Source of the DNA: NAT127 sp041655035
GTDB taxonomy: Bacteria; Pseudomonadota; Gammaproteobacteria; Pseudomonadales; Porticoccaceae
Assembly (NCBI GenBank): GCA_041655035.1
Contig: JBAZCN010000016.1
Coordinates: forward strand, 1 to 38,171
Direction: 5' to 3'
DNA: 38,171 nucleotides
The notes under the pieces were generated by a model that did not search any database, was not told the origin of the DNA, and saw only the letters and a list, made by a program, of their open reading frames with translations. The position numbers and the translations under genes are program-made. Below are positions 23,249 through 31,680 of the stretch, piece after piece; within the stretch, counting starts at the first letter, position 1, and each line of letters starts with the position of its first letter.

Positions 23249-25528
23249 TCAATAGGTGTAGGTAATGTCGAGCCCGTAGGTCCGGGGGGTGTTGTAGCTC
23301 ACCGACGCGGCATCGACCAACGGTGCATTGCGCAGGTTGACCATGTGGTAAGAGAAATATTCCTCGTCGGTCAGATTCTTGCCCCACAGTGATATCCGCA
23401 GGTTGCTCCGCGTCGAACCAACTGGTATGTCGCTCAATGTCAGGCGCGCGTCCCACAGCGTGTAGCCGTCGGTGTTTGCCTCTGGAGAGTTGGGGCTGAA
23501 ACGGTACGCATCGGAATATTTCATACCCAGATATGCCCGCACCGTGCCGAATGCCGTGGGCTCGAATTCATACTCCGCCGACACCGCGCCACTGTGACGG
23601 GGCGCCAGTACCGGACCCAGCTTTACCATCCGATCAATGAAGTAGTTGTATTGCAGCGGCGAATCGACATCGAGGTAACCATAACTCAGATTCAGGGTCA
23701 GCCCCGCCACCGGCACGATAGTGGCGTCAGCCTCCAATCCCGTGTAAGTGACGGTGTTGCCCGCATTGATAGTCTCGCCGTTGGACGGACTGGACGCCGT
23801 GGGTGCGGTGAAATCCACCTGCTGGTCGTTCCACTCGGTACGGAACAGCGAGGTGTTCAGGCGCACCCGCCGATCCCACAGTTCCGACTTGAAACCCAGC
23901 TCCCAGCTCTCGACCTCGTCCGCATCAAAGGGCCTGAAGCTCTCCGAGCGGGTGTTGATGCCGCCACCCCGGTAGGCGGTACTCCAACGCAGATAGGTGT
24001 TGACCTGTTCATTCCAGTCATAGGCGAGGGTCACCGCCGGATCGAAACGGTTTTCATCGTATTTATAGGGCAGGTGGGCCGGCGTACCATTGATATACAG
24101 CCTGGTCCCGTCTTTCTTGTCCTGGGTGTAACGGGCTCCCACAGTGACGCTGAACCTGTTCTCAAGGATATCCGGCGTCCACTTGGCCTGGCCGAACAGC
24201 GCCCGGCTTTCGGCGGTCATTTCCGTGGCCCGCCCCGGCGCCGGGCGAGTGTAGCGTGGCGCTGGCAGCACGATGGGACCATCGGGCGTCAACATGTTGC
24301 CGAAGGGATCCGACTGGGCATCTTCGGCCGTTTCCTTGTAATAGAAAGCTCCCAGGACAAATTCCACACGGTCCATCGAGCCGAGCCATTGCAGTTCGTG
24401 GCTGACCTGGTCCTGCTCGACATCGGACAGGCTGATACGGCCAAACAGATTGCCGGTGGCCGGGCCCGGCCGATAGAAGCCTCCCGCATAGCTGTTGAAC
24501 ATGGTTTGCTCCAGCTCGCGGTAGGCGCTGATGGCGCGCAAGGTATGGTTGTCCGAAATATCCCAGGTCAGATTGAGCGTGTGGCCCTCGACCTTGGAAA
24601 CACTGGGTTCATTGAGCGCCCCCGTGCGCCCACGGCTGACCCGGTGCGGCTCCAGTTGCTGAAAGCCACCTTCGGGGAATGGCGGCGCCCCCGCAAACAA
24701 GCGATCGAGATGCATATAAGGGGCGACCTCCTCGTTGCGGGATTTGTCGTAGGCGTAGGCCACGGTGACGTTGTCCGCCGCCTGCCACAGCAGGGACAGG
24801 CGCCCGCCGCTTTTGTCGAACGCACTCCAGTCGTCCTGCCCCCGGGCCGGGTTTTTGACCCAGCCGTCCCGGTTCGAGGTCATATAGTCGATCTTGGCGC
24901 TGATTCCGGCGAACTCCGGCAGGTCGAGCCGGGTGACGCTGTTGAAGAAGCCCATGTTGCCGACGCCCAAGGTCTGGGCAAAACCGAACTCACCGCTGGG
25001 TTTTTTCGATACCAGACTGATGGCGCCGCCCAGGGCATTGCGCCCGAACAAGGTCCCCTGTGGCCCCCTGAGCACTTCGATGCGCTCCAGGTCCAGCTGA
25101 TCTATCCCCAGCCCCTGGGCGCGGCCCAGGTACACGCCGTCGAGGTAGATGCCGGTGGGGGATTCCCTGGCGATCTGTCCTGGATCCTGGGCTGAAATGC
25201 CCCGGATAGTCACCAGATGTGATGCGCTACTGCCACCAAAAGGCGCAATGCGCAGGTTGGGCACCGCGCCCTCGCCGAGATCGGTGATGCTGCGGATACC
25301 TTGGTTTTCCAGCATTTCCGGCCCCAGGGCCACGATCGAGATGGGCGCGTCCTGGAGCGACTCCTCGCGTTTCTGCGCGGTGACCACGATTTCCTCGATG
25401 GTTGCCGTTCTGCCGCCGGGTTGCGCATGGGACGGTATTCCCCACGCCAGCAAACTGCCGGCGGCGATCGCCAGCATCAGTGGCCTGGGGGTCGAGCTCA
25501 GGGTGCCGTTCAGTCGTTGTCGGTTCAT
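23249..25528 (-). CDS. TonB-dependent outer-membrane receptor
   Basis: This 759-residue receptor would import a bulky ligand across the outer membrane using TonB. A signal peptide (about 1-35, ending SHA-QP) and a TonB-box-like IEEIVVTAQKR precede the plug domain (about 50-160). The plug contains 'IRGISAQDPGQ' and 'LRGPQGTLFGRNALGGAI'. The rest is a 22-stranded beta barrel ending in an aromatic residue (TYTY). Wording fits the broad group that includes many receptors of marine and sphingomonad bacteria for siderophores or hydrophobic organics. The haem-receptor FRAP/NPNL motif is not seen. The start is 130-200 bases from BlaI-like operators. Confidence 0.95.
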   Translation of the reverse strand: MNRQRLNGTLSSTPRPLMLAIAAGSLLAWGIPSHAQPGGRTATIEEIVVTAQKREESLQDAPISIVALGPEMLENQGIRSITDLGEGAVPNLRIAPFGGSSASHLVTIRGISAQDPGQIARESPTGIYLDGVYLGRAQGLGIDQLDLERIEVLRGPQGTLFGRNALGGAISLVSKKPSGEFGFAQTLGVGNMGFFNSVTRLDLPEFAGISAKIDYMTSNRDGWVKNPARGQDDWSAFDKSGGRLSLLWQAADNVTVAYAYDKSRNEEVAPYMHLDRLFAGAPPFPEGGFQQLEPHRVSRGRTGALNEPSVSKVEGHTLNLTWDISDNHTLRAISAYRELEQTMFNSYAGGFYRPGPATGNLFGRISLSDVEQDQVSHELQWLGSMDRVEFVLGAFYYKETAEDAQSDPFGNMLTPDGPIVLPAPRYTRPAPGRATEMTAESRALFGQAKWTPDILENRFSVTVGARYTQDKKDGTRLYINGTPAHLPYKYDENRFDPAVTLAYDWNEQVNTYLRWSTAYRGGGINTRSESFRPFDADEVESWELGFKSELWDRRVRLNTSLFRTEWNDQQVDFTAPTASSPSNGETINAGNTVTYTGLEADATIVPVAGLTLNLSYGYLDVDSPLQYNYFIDRMVKLGPVLAPRHSGAVSAEYEFEPTAFGTVRAYLGMKYSDAYRFSPNSPEANTDGYTLWDARLTLSDIPVGSTRSNLRISLWGKNLTDEEYFSYHMVNLRNAPLVDAASVSYNTPRTYGLDITYTY

Positions 25529-25660
25529 GGCGTTCTCTCTTTCATTTTATTTTTAGGCAGTTGCATCATCCCCGGCCGCAGCCCGGGACACCGTGTCTCG
25601 CCGATTGGCAATCTGCGAACCACTGCCCGGCAGGTAACCGGCCAGGCTGAAAAGCAGCCT

Positions 25661-25730
25661 ACTACTACAAAGTAGCAGATGTCTACTATTTTGTAGCAGG
25701 AAAAAATAGTTGTAGCAGATCTGCTATCAA
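25661..25730. promoter_or_regulatory. Cluster of three BlaI/MecI-like operators
   Basis: Three dyads occur in 70 bases: CTACAAAGTAG (25665-25675), CTACTATTTTGTAGCAG (25683-25699) and the perfect 14-bp palindrome TAGCAGATCTGCTA (25713-25726). All share the CTAC/GTAG or TAGCAG half-site, which resembles the TACA/TGTA dyads bound by BlaI and MecI. They lie between the TonB receptor and the BlaI-type gene, so the repressor can be expected to control both directions. Confidence 0.7.
25703..25730 (-). promoter_or_regulatory. Candidate promoter for the TonB receptor operon
   Basis: On the minus strand TTGATA (25730-25725), a 16-base spacer and TATTTT (25708-25703) form a fair sigma70 promoter. The 14-bp palindromic operator fills the spacer, which would allow direct repression. 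Confidence 0.35.
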
Positions 25731-25806
25731 TGTGGACAGGGTCAAAACATGTGCAGTAGTATTGTCGGCAATCGGCGGCAAGCCGGATAATTTGGTGTCA
25801 CGATCC

Positions 25807-26175
25807 ATGCCTCCCGAACTCTCCAAGGCCGAGTACAACGTTCTCCACCAGCTCTGGCGGCAAAGCCCGATGTCCGTGCGCGAGCTCCACGACGCACTGG
25901 ACAACCAGTGGGCGTACACGACCACCAAGACGGTGATGGACAGGATGGTGGCCAAGGAACTGCTGGCCCGCGAACAGGTGCACGGCGTCAATGTCTACCG
26001 GCCGCTGATCCGCCGCAGCCAGGGGGTTATGCAGTGGATCAAGTTCCTGGCCGACAAGGTTCTCGAACTGGACCGCAGCGAAGTGCTCAACATGTTTGCC
26101 AAGAAGGATCTATATACCAAGGAAGAAATGGCGGAAATGCGCAAGTTGCTCGAGCAGGACAACGACGGCGACTAA
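25807..26175 (+). CDS. BlaI/MecI/CopY-family transcriptional repressor
   Basis: This 122-residue winged-helix repressor begins with the family sequence 'PPELSKAEYNVLHQLWRQSPMSVRELHDAL', then the recognition helix region 'WAYTTTKTVMDRMVAKELL'. The C-terminal dimerisation half carries the site normally cut by the partner protease (about residues 70-105). ATG 25807 gives the normal length. An in-frame GTG at 25795 or one at 25732 would give longer forms. The M56 protease gene follows after 66 bases, as in bla/mec systems, and three operator-like dyads lie just upstream, so autoregulation is likely. Confidence 0.92.
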   Translation: MPPELSKAEYNVLHQLWRQSPMSVRELHDALDNQWAYTTTKTVMDRMVAKELLAREQVHGVNVYRPLIRRSQGVMQWIKFLADKVLELDRSEVLNMFAKKDLYTKEEMAEMRKLLEQDNDGD

Positions 26176-26241
26176 CTTCTCCCGCGCCTCGGCGACCGGG
26201 CGGATAAGGATCGAACGACGACAAAATAACGTAATAACGCT

Positions 26242-27717
26242 ATGTTCAACGCCACGGTAGAGAACTACAGCTTTCTGATACTGGCCACCGGCAAGAGCCT
26301 GCTGGCATTGTCGGGCCTGGCGTTTGTGATCGTGGCGGCGCTCACCTGGTTCCTGCGCCGGCATCCGCCGCGCACCCTGTTGTCGATCTGGCTCATCTAT
26401 TGGGGATGGCTGCTGACGGTGCTGTTTCTGCCCTCCCTGCACGGCCCGCTCCACAACCACTTCCACCCCGCCGCGGGACCGGTGCTGCCGTCGACGTGGT
26501 TCAACCCCTGCACCCTGCAACCTCTGGACCGTCTCAGCGGTCCCATCCACCAGGCCTTGCCACTCCACGTCAATACCCTGTTGCTGGGACTCTGGTTGAT
26601 GATCGCCATCTGGAAAGGCATCGCCGTCATCCGCCGTCGCCGCCACTTTCTCGGCATCGCCCGGCGCGCCCGAACCCTGACCGATCCCGCATGCCTGGCC
26701 ATGGCCGAGCACTGGCTGCACGCCTACAGGCTGCGCCGCCGGATACGCCTGTGCCATTCGGCGGAACATGACGTGGCCTTTACCCTCGGCGTGCGCCGGC
26801 CGATGGTCTTTATCCCCGACCTGCTGCTCGAGAAGCTCGACAGGCAGGATGTCAGCGTGGTGATAGGCCATGAACTGGGGCATGTCAAACGGCTGGACGA
26901 CCTCTACCTGCAATTCCAGTTGCTGGTGCGGGTGCTGTTGTTCTTCAATCCATTGCTGTGGTTGAGCGGACGCCGCATAGACAACCTGCGAGAGAGCAGT
27001 TGTGACACCACCACCATCGAGTCCGGCGGCCTGCACGCCAGGGATTATGCCCGCACGCTGCTCAACGTATCGGCGCTCTACAACAGCAAGGGGCCGGACA
27101 GCGACGTCACCGCCAATCTCGGCTCAATCGCTCTCAAGGAACGGCTGCAGCGGCTGCTGGCGCCCTCCACCCGCAAATTTTCGGTGATGCCGGCGCTGCT
27201 GACCGGGGCGGTCCTGACGGTGATCAGCGTCGTCACCCTCGGGTTCTCCGACACCAACCGGGTGGTGGGCCGGCAGGAATCGGCGGCGCTGCTTTCCAGG
27301 CTCGATTTTCATCCACCCGTCACCGGCGGCGGCATGACCCGCGGGCTGTCGGACAAGTTGCAGATAGGGTGCAGCCCGCACATCGCAGAGGACTATCACT
27401 CCGGCGTCGATTTTTCCTGGCCGGCGAGGAGCGACCACCAGGTGCACGCCATCGCCGACGGCACCGTGGCCCTGGTTCTTCCTGTGCGGATACGGGGCGA
27501 CAGCATGATCCTGATCAACCACGACCACAAAATCTCGTCGATCTACGTCTATGCCAACGAAGTGACCGTCAGCAAAGGCGACAAGGTGCGCGCCGGACAG
27601 GTCATTGCCCGCTTCCGGGAAGACAACCCGTCACCGCGCCTGCATTTCGAGCTGCGCCACGCCAGCCGGGTACTGGACCCCGAACCTCTCTTTGGTGGCG
27701 ATGCCGCCAGTCACTGA
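26242..27717 (+). CDS. BlaR1-like M56 membrane metallopeptidase with degenerate LytM/M23 sensor domain
   Basis: This 491-residue membrane protein would cut the BlaI-type repressor when its sensor is triggered. Hydrophobic helices are at about 11-36, 46-64, 110-130, 225-242 and 314-335. The M56 zinc site is HELGH (210-214), with Glu251 in ESSCD as third ligand. In place of the penicillin-binding domain of BlaR1, residues about 372-485 form an M23/LytM domain very like NlpD. The M23 metal ligands His386, Asp390 and His468 are present. The catalytic histidines are replaced by Tyr437 (YVY for YxH) and Arg466 (RLH for HxH). It therefore probably binds, but does not cut, peptidoglycan. M23/M56 fusions exist in databases, but their signal is not known to me. 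Confidence 0.88.
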   Translation: MFNATVENYSFLILATGKSLLALSGLAFVIVAALTWFLRRHPPRTLLSIWLIYWGWLLTVLFLPSLHGPLHNHFHPAAGPVLPSTWFNPCTLQPLDRLSGPIHQALPLHVNTLLLGLWLMIAIWKGIAVIRRRRHFLGIARRARTLTDPACLAMAEHWLHAYRLRRRIRLCHSAEHDVAFTLGVRRPMVFIPDLLLEKLDRQDVSVVIGHELGHVKRLDDLYLQFQLLVRVLLFFNPLLWLSGRRIDNLRESSCDTTTIESGGLHARDYARTLLNVSALYNSKGPDSDVTANLGSIALKERLQRLLAPSTRKFSVMPALLTGAVLTVISVVTLGFSDTNRVVGRQESAALLSRLDFHPPVTGGGMTRGLSDKLQIGCSPHIAEDYHSGVDFSWPARSDHQVHAIADGTVALVLPVRIRGDSMILINHDHKISSIYVYANEVTVSKGDKVRAGQVIARFREDNPSPRLHFELRHASRVLDPEPLFGGDAASH

Positions 27718-27860
27718 CCTGTATTTGGCGCCGCTCCGACGCCAGCGTCGAGATGCCTACGTCTCTTTGCCCAGGACCATGCCCACCGGCCCCGGATGGC
27801 GAGGGTGCGCGGATTGCCGCTGCCGCTGTCTCAGAGCCTGTTCAAAGGCTTTCCGGCCGG

Positions 27861-27897
27861 CGATACCCTGCATAGGGTGTGGGCACGAAGCGCACCG
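27861..27897 (+). repeat. Palindromic extragenic repeat, copy B (half element)
   Basis: ACCCTGCATAGGGT (27865-27878) is a 5-bp inverted repeat around GCAT. It is followed by GTGGGCACGAAGCGCACCG. The CATAGGGTG...GAAGCGCACCG part matches one arm of the element at 33064-33137. The rest of the 270-base gap between the M56 and monooxygenase genes holds nothing else I recognise, apart from a small CTCTCGA/TCGAGAG stem at 27953-27972. Confidence 0.5.
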
Positions 27898-27987
27898 GGA
27901 TCGATGCCAGCCTCTGCTGTGTTTCCTTCGTCAACACATCCGATAGGGGGTTCTCTCGATGTTTCTCGAGAGACGTCAAACAGGCTC

Positions 27988-28290
27988 TCAGATGACGGCG
28001 TCAAACAGTTCCAGCTGTGGCGGCCCGAGGTACAACCCCTTGCTGCCACCCGCCTGGGCGTGGGCCTTGCGAAACGCCTCGGAATGGGTCCAGTCCTCGA
28101 ATGACTTCCGCGAATCCCACACCGAGTGCGAGGCGAACAGGCTGTACTCTTCGCTTGCCGGGCCGCGCACCAGGTTGAACTGGCGGAAGCCCGGGACGCC
28201 CTCGAGATAACTGTCGCGGCTGGCCCAGAGGTCGATGAATTCCTGCTCGCGCCCGGGGGCGATCCTGAAACGGTTCATGGCGATGAACAT
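27988..28290 (-). CDS. IsdG-like antibiotic-biosynthesis-monooxygenase (ABM) fold protein, putative haem-degrading
   Basis: This 100-residue protein has a dimeric ferredoxin-like ABM fold. Asn6, Trp67 and His77 occupy the places of the IsdG/IsdI catalytic triad (Asn7, Trp67, His77), in the contexts AMNRF, FEDW and RKAH. That makes haem cleavage, rather than quinol oxidation, the favoured role. The ATG at 28290 has AAGGAG 8 bases upstream and is preferred over an in-frame GTG or ATG inside the nadE 3' end. It is 25 bases after nadE on the same strand. A haem-uptake gene is not obvious nearby. Confidence 0.8.
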   Translation of the reverse strand: MFIAMNRFRIAPGREQEFIDLWASRDSYLEGVPGFRQFNLVRGPASEEYSLFASHSVWDSRKSFEDWTHSEAFRKAHAQAGGSKGLYLGPPQLELFDAVI

Positions 28291-28315
28291 GCTGGTTACT
28301 CCTTGGATAAAGGGA

Positions 28316-29941
28316 TTACTGGCCCGCCTTCCAGCCATTGGTCACTGGGTAGCGCCGATCGCGGCCGAAGCCTCGGCGGGTGACGCGCACCCCGATCGGC
28401 GCCTGGCGGCGCTTGTATTCGTTGACATCCACCAGGCGGATCACCCGATAGACATCGTCCCGGTCGAAGCCTTCGGCGACGATGGCCTCGGCGCTTTGAT
28501 CTTCCTCGATATAGAGTTCGAGGATGCGGTCGAGCACCGGGTAGGGAGGCAGACTGTCTTCATCCTTCTGGTCGGGGGCCAGTTCCGCCGATGGCGGCCG
28601 GGTAATCACCGAGTCTGGGATGACCGGGGCAATGCTGTTGCGGTAACGGCTGAGTTCGAAGACCAGGGTTTTCGGCACGTCTTTCAGCACATCGAAGCCG
28701 CCGGCCATGTCGCCGTAGAGCGTGCAATAGCCAACCGCCACCTCGCTCTTGTTGCCGGTGGTCAGCACCAGATATCCTTTCTTGTTGGAAATCGCCATCA
28801 GCACCACGCCCCGGGCCCGGGCCTGGATATTCTGTTCGGTAATATCGACCGGCAGACCTGTGAATTCCTCCGCCAGGGCCGCCGTGAACGCCTCGTACAT
28901 CGGCTCGATGCTGATCGACTGGTATCTGACGCCGAGCAGCCGCGCCTCTTCGGCGGCATCGTCCTGGCTCAGTTGCGAGGTGTAGCGAAACGGCATCATC
29001 ACCGCCTCGACCCGCTCGGCGCCCAGGGCATCCACCGCCACCGCCAGGGTCAATGCGGAATCGATGCCCCCCGAAAGGCCGAGCACCACGCCCTTGAAGC
29101 CATTCTTGGCGACGTAATCCCGCACGCCCATGACCAGTGCCTGGTAGGTGGCCGGCACCGTGGCCGGCACCCCGGCCACTTCGCCGGCGGCGACGCCGAT
29201 AACGTCGCCGGCCACCTCGAGCCGGCAGCAATACAGCCCCTCGGCAAACAGCGGGGCGCGCATTTTCACCATGCCGCCGGCATCCATCGCCATCGAGCCG
29301 CCGTCGAACACCAGTTCGTCCTGGCCGCCCACTTGGTTGAGGTAGACCACCGGCATGCCCCCTTCACGGGCGCGTCTGGCCACCACCGCCTCCCGCTCCG
29401 CCTGTTTGCCAAGGTGGAAGGGCGAGGCATTGATGGTCAACATCGCCCGGGCGCCGGCGGCCCGCGCCGCCGCCATCGGCTCCGGCTCCCAGATATCCTC
29501 GCAGATGGTGATCGCCAACGGGACACCGTCGACAGTCACCACGCAGGGCTCGACGCCTTGGCCGAAGTAGCGTTTTTCATCGAATACCTGATAGTTCGGC
29601 AGCAGTTGCTTGGCGTACTCGGCGATCAGTTCGCCATCGCGAAACACCCCCGCCATGTTGTACAGCACGCCGTCGCGGCGCCGCGGATAGCCGACCACCG
29701 CCAGGATATCGCGGCTGGCGTCGGCCACCCGGGCGATGGCCTCGTCGACCCGGCCGTCGAGGCTTGGGCGCAACAGCAGATCCTCCGGGGGGTAGCCGAT
29801 GAGCATCAGCTCCGGCAACAGCACCACCTGGGCTCCCGCCGCGCGGGCGGCCTGAATGCTGTCGAGACACTTGCGGGTATTACCGGGAATGTCGCCAACC
29901 AGTGGATTGGTCTGGGCCAGGGCGATGGTGATCGAGGTCAT
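28316..29941 (-). CDS. nadE: Glutamine-dependent NAD+ synthetase
   Basis: This 541-residue enzyme makes NAD+ from deamido-NAD+, ATP and glutamine in the last step of NAD synthesis. The N-terminal nitrilase-type amidase domain has the triad Glu44, Lys111 and Cys147 (ICEDIWEPEP). The C-terminal synthetase domain has the ATP-pyrophosphatase loop SGGIDS (290-295) and the later 'TGNKSEVAVGYCTLYGDMAGG'. Length and domain order are those of the bacterial two-domain NadE. It shares a 101-base divergent gap with the pilS gene and is followed by the IsdG-like gene. Confidence 0.97.
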   Translation of the reverse strand: MTSITIALAQTNPLVGDIPGNTRKCLDSIQAARAAGAQVVLLPELMLIGYPPEDLLLRPSLDGRVDEAIARVADASRDILAVVGYPRRRDGVLYNMAGVFRDGELIAEYAKQLLPNYQVFDEKRYFGQGVEPCVVTVDGVPLAITICEDIWEPEPMAAARAAGARAMLTINASPFHLGKQAEREAVVARRAREGGMPVVYLNQVGGQDELVFDGGSMAMDAGGMVKMRAPLFAEGLYCCRLEVAGDVIGVAAGEVAGVPATVPATYQALVMGVRDYVAKNGFKGVVLGLSGGIDSALTLAVAVDALGAERVEAVMMPFRYTSQLSQDDAAEEARLLGVRYQSISIEPMYEAFTAALAEEFTGLPVDITEQNIQARARGVVLMAISNKKGYLVLTTGNKSEVAVGYCTLYGDMAGGFDVLKDVPKTLVFELSRYRNSIAPVIPDSVITRPPSAELAPDQKDEDSLPPYPVLDRILELYIEEDQSAEAIVAEGFDRDDVYRVIRLVDVNEYKRRQAPIGVRVTRRGFGRDRRYPVTNGWKAGQ

Positions 29942-30042
29942 GGGCTGCCGGAGTACCGTGATAGTGGAGTGCGGTGATAGAGGCGGTTATTTTCGGCTAA
30001 AATGCCCGCAATAGCAAAATCCAGGGACCCGCCGAAAGCACC

Positions 30043-31680
30043 ATGGAATCCGATAAAACCCACTTTACCCAGGATGCACTCTCGGCCCGTCTATTGCGGT
30101 TTTACCTGTTCTACCGCCTGCTCCTGGCGCTGCTGTTGTGCATTGCCTTCGGCGCCGGACTGGCGCCGAATATCCTTGGCAGCAGCGGTCGGCAGCTGTT
30201 TCTCTATACGTCATCCATCTACCTGCTGGCGACCCTGGCCGACCTGTACCGCTGTCGCCGGCAACGCTATCGGCCGACGGCCGCCCACCTGCTGTTCATC
30301 CTGCTCGCCGATGTCACCACCCACACCCTGCTGATGAACGCCAGCGGCGGCCTGGGCAGCGGCATCGGCTACCTGATGCTGGTGACCGTTGCCGCCGGAT
30401 CGATCTTCTTCGCCGGCCAACTGGCGATCCTGGTCGCGGCCGTGGCCAGTATCGGCATCATCATCGAAAGCGCCAGCAATCTGCTCACCACCGCCGCCGA
30501 GCGCAACACCCTGTTCCCCGCCGGCATTCTCGGCATCCTGTTGTTCGTCACCGCGCTGCTGTTCCAGGGGCTAAACCGCGCGCTGCGCCGCGCCGAACAG
30601 GTGGCCAGCCAGGAATCGGAGCAATCCGCACAGCTCCAGGAACTGAACGAGATGATCATCAGCCACATGCACACCGGCATTCTGGTGGTCGATGGCCAGG
30701 GCAATATCGAGCTGATCAACCGCGCCGCGGTACAACTGCTCGGGGGCCACGACCGCACCGCGCGCTTCAAACGGGGCGACAATCTGGGCCTCGAACCGGG
30801 CCTTGCCCGGCAGTTGCATCACTGGCAACAATCGCCCTGGCAGCGGCCGCCACCATTCATCCCCCAGCACGGCAATACCGAAGCCAGGGCCAGCTTCAAG
30901 AACCTGGAGCAATCGGGCCACAACCGCACTCTGGTTTTCCTCGAAGATTTCCGCGCCGCCACCCAGCAGGCCCAGCAGCTCAAGCTGGCCTCGCTGGGCA
31001 GACTGACCGCCAGCATTGCCCACGAGATTCGCAATCCCCTCGGCGCCATCAGCCACGCCTCGCAACTGCTGGCAGAGCTGCGCGATGGCGACGCCGCCAC
31101 CACCCGGCTCACCAGCATCATCGGCAAGCAGGTACGCCGGGTGAACCAGATCGTCGAGAATGTCCTGCAACTTTCCCGGCACCACCGCCATGCCTTCGAA
31201 CCCATCGAACTCACCCGTTGGCTGCGGCAATTCGTCAGCGACTATGTCGATACCTGCACCCAGCGCCCGGTAATCGAACTCAGTTTCGACGCCGAGACAA
31301 TCGCCACTGTCTTCGACCCGAGCCACCTGCAGCAGGTACTCGGCAACCTGCTCGACAACGCCATCCGCCACAGCGCCCAGCACAGCGGCATTCGCTGGGC
31401 CGGGTTGCGCGCCGGTGTCGGCGGCATCGACCACCTCCCGGTACTCGACATCCTCGATCGTGGCGCGGGCGTCGCCGAGAGCGACAGAGGCAAACTGTTC
31501 GAGCCCTTTTTCACCACATCCGGCGAAGGTTCCGGCCTCGGGCTTTATATCGCCCGCGAACTCTGTGAAATCAACTATGCGACCCTGAAATACCAGGCCC
31601 CCACCACCACTGAAGCGGGCGCTTTCCGCATCGGCTTTGCCCATCCCGGCAAGACACTGGAACGCAACGACAATGAATGA
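30043..31680 (+). CDS. pilS: Sensor histidine kinase PilS
   Basis: This 545-residue kinase of the PilS-PilR two-component pair controls type IV pilus genes in related bacteria. The N-terminal 180 residues contain about six hydrophobic helices. A PAS-like region (about 205-300) follows, then HisKA with phospho-acceptor His327 (IAHEIRNPLG). The ATP-binding domain has an N-box 'LGNLLDNAIRHS', G1 'DRGAGV' and G2 'GSGLGLYIA'. Assignment as PilS rests on this architecture, the adjacent PilR and the neighbouring ispH operon. Its stop codon overlaps the pilR start by 8 bases. Confidence 0.9.
   Translation: MESDKTHFTQDALSARLLRFYLFYRLLLALLLCIAFGAGLAPNILGSSGRQLFLYTSSIYLLATLADLYRCRRQRYRPTAAHLLFILLADVTTHTLLMNASGGLGSGIGYLMLVTVAAGSIFFAGQLAILVAAVASIGIIIESASNLLTTAAERNTLFPAGILGILLFVTALLFQGLNRALRRAEQVASQESEQSAQLQELNEMIISHMHTGILVVDGQGNIELINRAAVQLLGGHDRTARFKRGDNLGLEPGLARQLHHWQQSPWQRPPPFIPQHGNTEARASFKNLEQSGHNRTLVFLEDFRAATQQAQQLKLASLGRLTASIAHEIRNPLGAISHASQLLAELRDGDAATTRLTSIIGKQVRRVNQIVENVLQLSRHHRHAFEPIELTRWLRQFVSDYVDTCTQRPVIELSFDAETIATVFDPSHLQQVLGNLLDNAIRHSAQHSGIRWAGLRAGVGGIDHLPVLDILDRGAGVAESDRGKLFEPFFTTSGEGSGLGLYIARELCEINYATLKYQAPTTTEAGAFRIGFAHPGKTLERNDNE

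Noticed and set aside
23594..25195. Plus-strand open frame of 533 codons
   Set aside because: It is antisense to the TonB receptor gene and shows no domain.
23249..25528. TonB receptor as a haem receptor, because of the IsdG-like gene nearby
   Set aside because: The FRAP/NPNL motif of haem receptors is not seen, and the IsdG-like gene is in another transcription unit with nadE.
28235..29977. Plus-strand open frame of 580 codons
   Set aside because: It is antisense to nadE, which has both active-site sets. Low-complexity His/Gly/Asp translation.
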